From positions 1-43,578 of the forward strand of contig DAIDHX010000002.1 of the NCBI GenBank assembly GCA_027451885.1: a stretch of DNA of 43,578 nt, written 5' to 3'. Positions 43,293 through 43,578 of this stretch are shown piece after piece (position 1 is the first letter of the stretch; each line of letters begins with the position of its first letter). This DNA is from Planctomycetales bacterium. GTDB lineage: Bacteria; Planctomycetota; Planctomycetia; Isosphaerales; Isosphaeraceae. The position numbers and the translations under genes are program-made. The notes beneath the pieces were generated by a model. That model saw only the letters and a list, made by a program, of their open reading frames with translations, made no database searches and was not told the DNA's origin.

Positions 43293-43578
43293 ATGAGCTT
43301 CTTGGGATCGTTCCGGATGGAAGAGCCATTTTTACAAGAGTTCATGCATCTTGTACGTTTAGGTGTTGCTACACGTGACATTCACGACTCGACAGGAATT
43401 GGTGTATACGATAACGAGCCGACATCGCCCTCCTCACAGGCGTTCGTGGACCGTGAGGTTGGCCGGGTTGCTATGCACAGTCGGAGCCTCATCCCCACTC
43501 TCGTGCATCACATTGGTTCGGCAAAACGTATCCTCGATGTAGGATGCGGAACCGGCGGCGCAACGGTCGCACTAGCTT
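43293..43578 (+). CDS. class I SAM-dependent methyltransferase, 3'-partial
   Basis: The frame is open to the window end. From ATG 43293 it reads MSFLGSFRMEEPFLQEFMHL; a second in-frame ATG at 43317 (MEEPFLQEF) is also possible, and neither has a clear Shine-Dalgarno. The last visible part, AKRILDVGCGTGGATVALA, is SAM-binding motif I (DVGCGTG) of Rossmann-type methyltransferases, preceded by a helical segment as in many small-molecule O-, N- or C-methyltransferases. The rest, including substrate-binding parts, is beyond the window. GC content is visibly lower than in the housekeeping genes, fitting an acquired region next to insertion sequences. Confidence 0.75.
   Translation, partial: MSFLGSFRMEEPFLQEFMHLVRLGVATRDIHDSTGIGVYDNEPTSPSSQAFVDREVGRVAMHSRSLIPTLVHHIGSAKRILDVGCGTGGATVALA

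Noticed and set aside
1-43578. CRISPR array, prophage or toxin-antitoxin system
   Set aside because: No regularly spaced repeats, no phage structural genes and no toxin partner for the SMI1/KNR4 protein were seen.

Overview
The window looks like a chromosomal piece of a planctomycete, most likely of the Isosphaeraceae/Gemmataceae type. The clues are high GC, bacterial Ser/Thr kinases with a DWG motif fused to TPRs, a secreted protein with the planctomycete N-terminal LExR-type motif plus dockerin-like loops, an MJ0042-type zinc-ribbon membrane protein, many secreted TPR proteins, and a hopanoid methylase. This assignment is inference from gene content, not from a marker gene. No rRNA, tRNA or CRISPR array was recognised.

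Layout. 1-3.3 kb: an SDR dehydrogenase (5' end outside the window), a LarA-like (DUF2088) protein without the racemase catalytic residues, a YgfZ-type folate-binding protein and a small unknown. 3.6-9.7 kb: an FAD oxidoreductase of the UDP-galactopyranose-mutase-like amine-oxidase group, a Porin_O_P outer-membrane protein with a long coiled-coil N-terminus, a secreted SH3/TPR protein and a STAS anti-anti-sigma factor. 9.8-21.2 kb: an efflux locus with a small membrane protein, an HlyD-type adaptor, a LExR/dockerin-like secreted protein, two tandem TolC paralogues on the opposite strand, a small predicted secreted protein and a large RND permease. Adaptor and permease both carry His-rich stretches, which suggests a metal-linked tripartite pump.

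21.2-34.3 kb is mostly housekeeping: glnE, an SMI1/KNR4 protein and miaB form a compact minus-strand operon. Divergent from it lies a gene for a B12-binding radical SAM enzyme very like hopanoid C-3 methylase HpnR, followed by a zinc-ribbon/HEAT membrane protein. Then come a secreted TPR protein and the def-fmt pair. 34.4-36.5 kb holds two paralogous secreted repeat proteins of unknown role.

36.9-43.6 kb is a decaying accessory region. A kinase-TPR gene is split by one in-frame TAA. Next to it is a 5'-truncated IS66 transposase whose right end is interrupted by a complete IS4-family element (1497 bp, 17-bp perfect inverted repeats, 9-bp target duplication). The IS4 transposase frame itself contains two amber codons, probably at former Glu codons. 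The window ends in the start of a lower-GC SAM-dependent methyltransferase gene. The most informative observations are the three nonsense lesions and nested insertion, the probable HpnR, and the His-rich RND pump with duplicated TolC genes.
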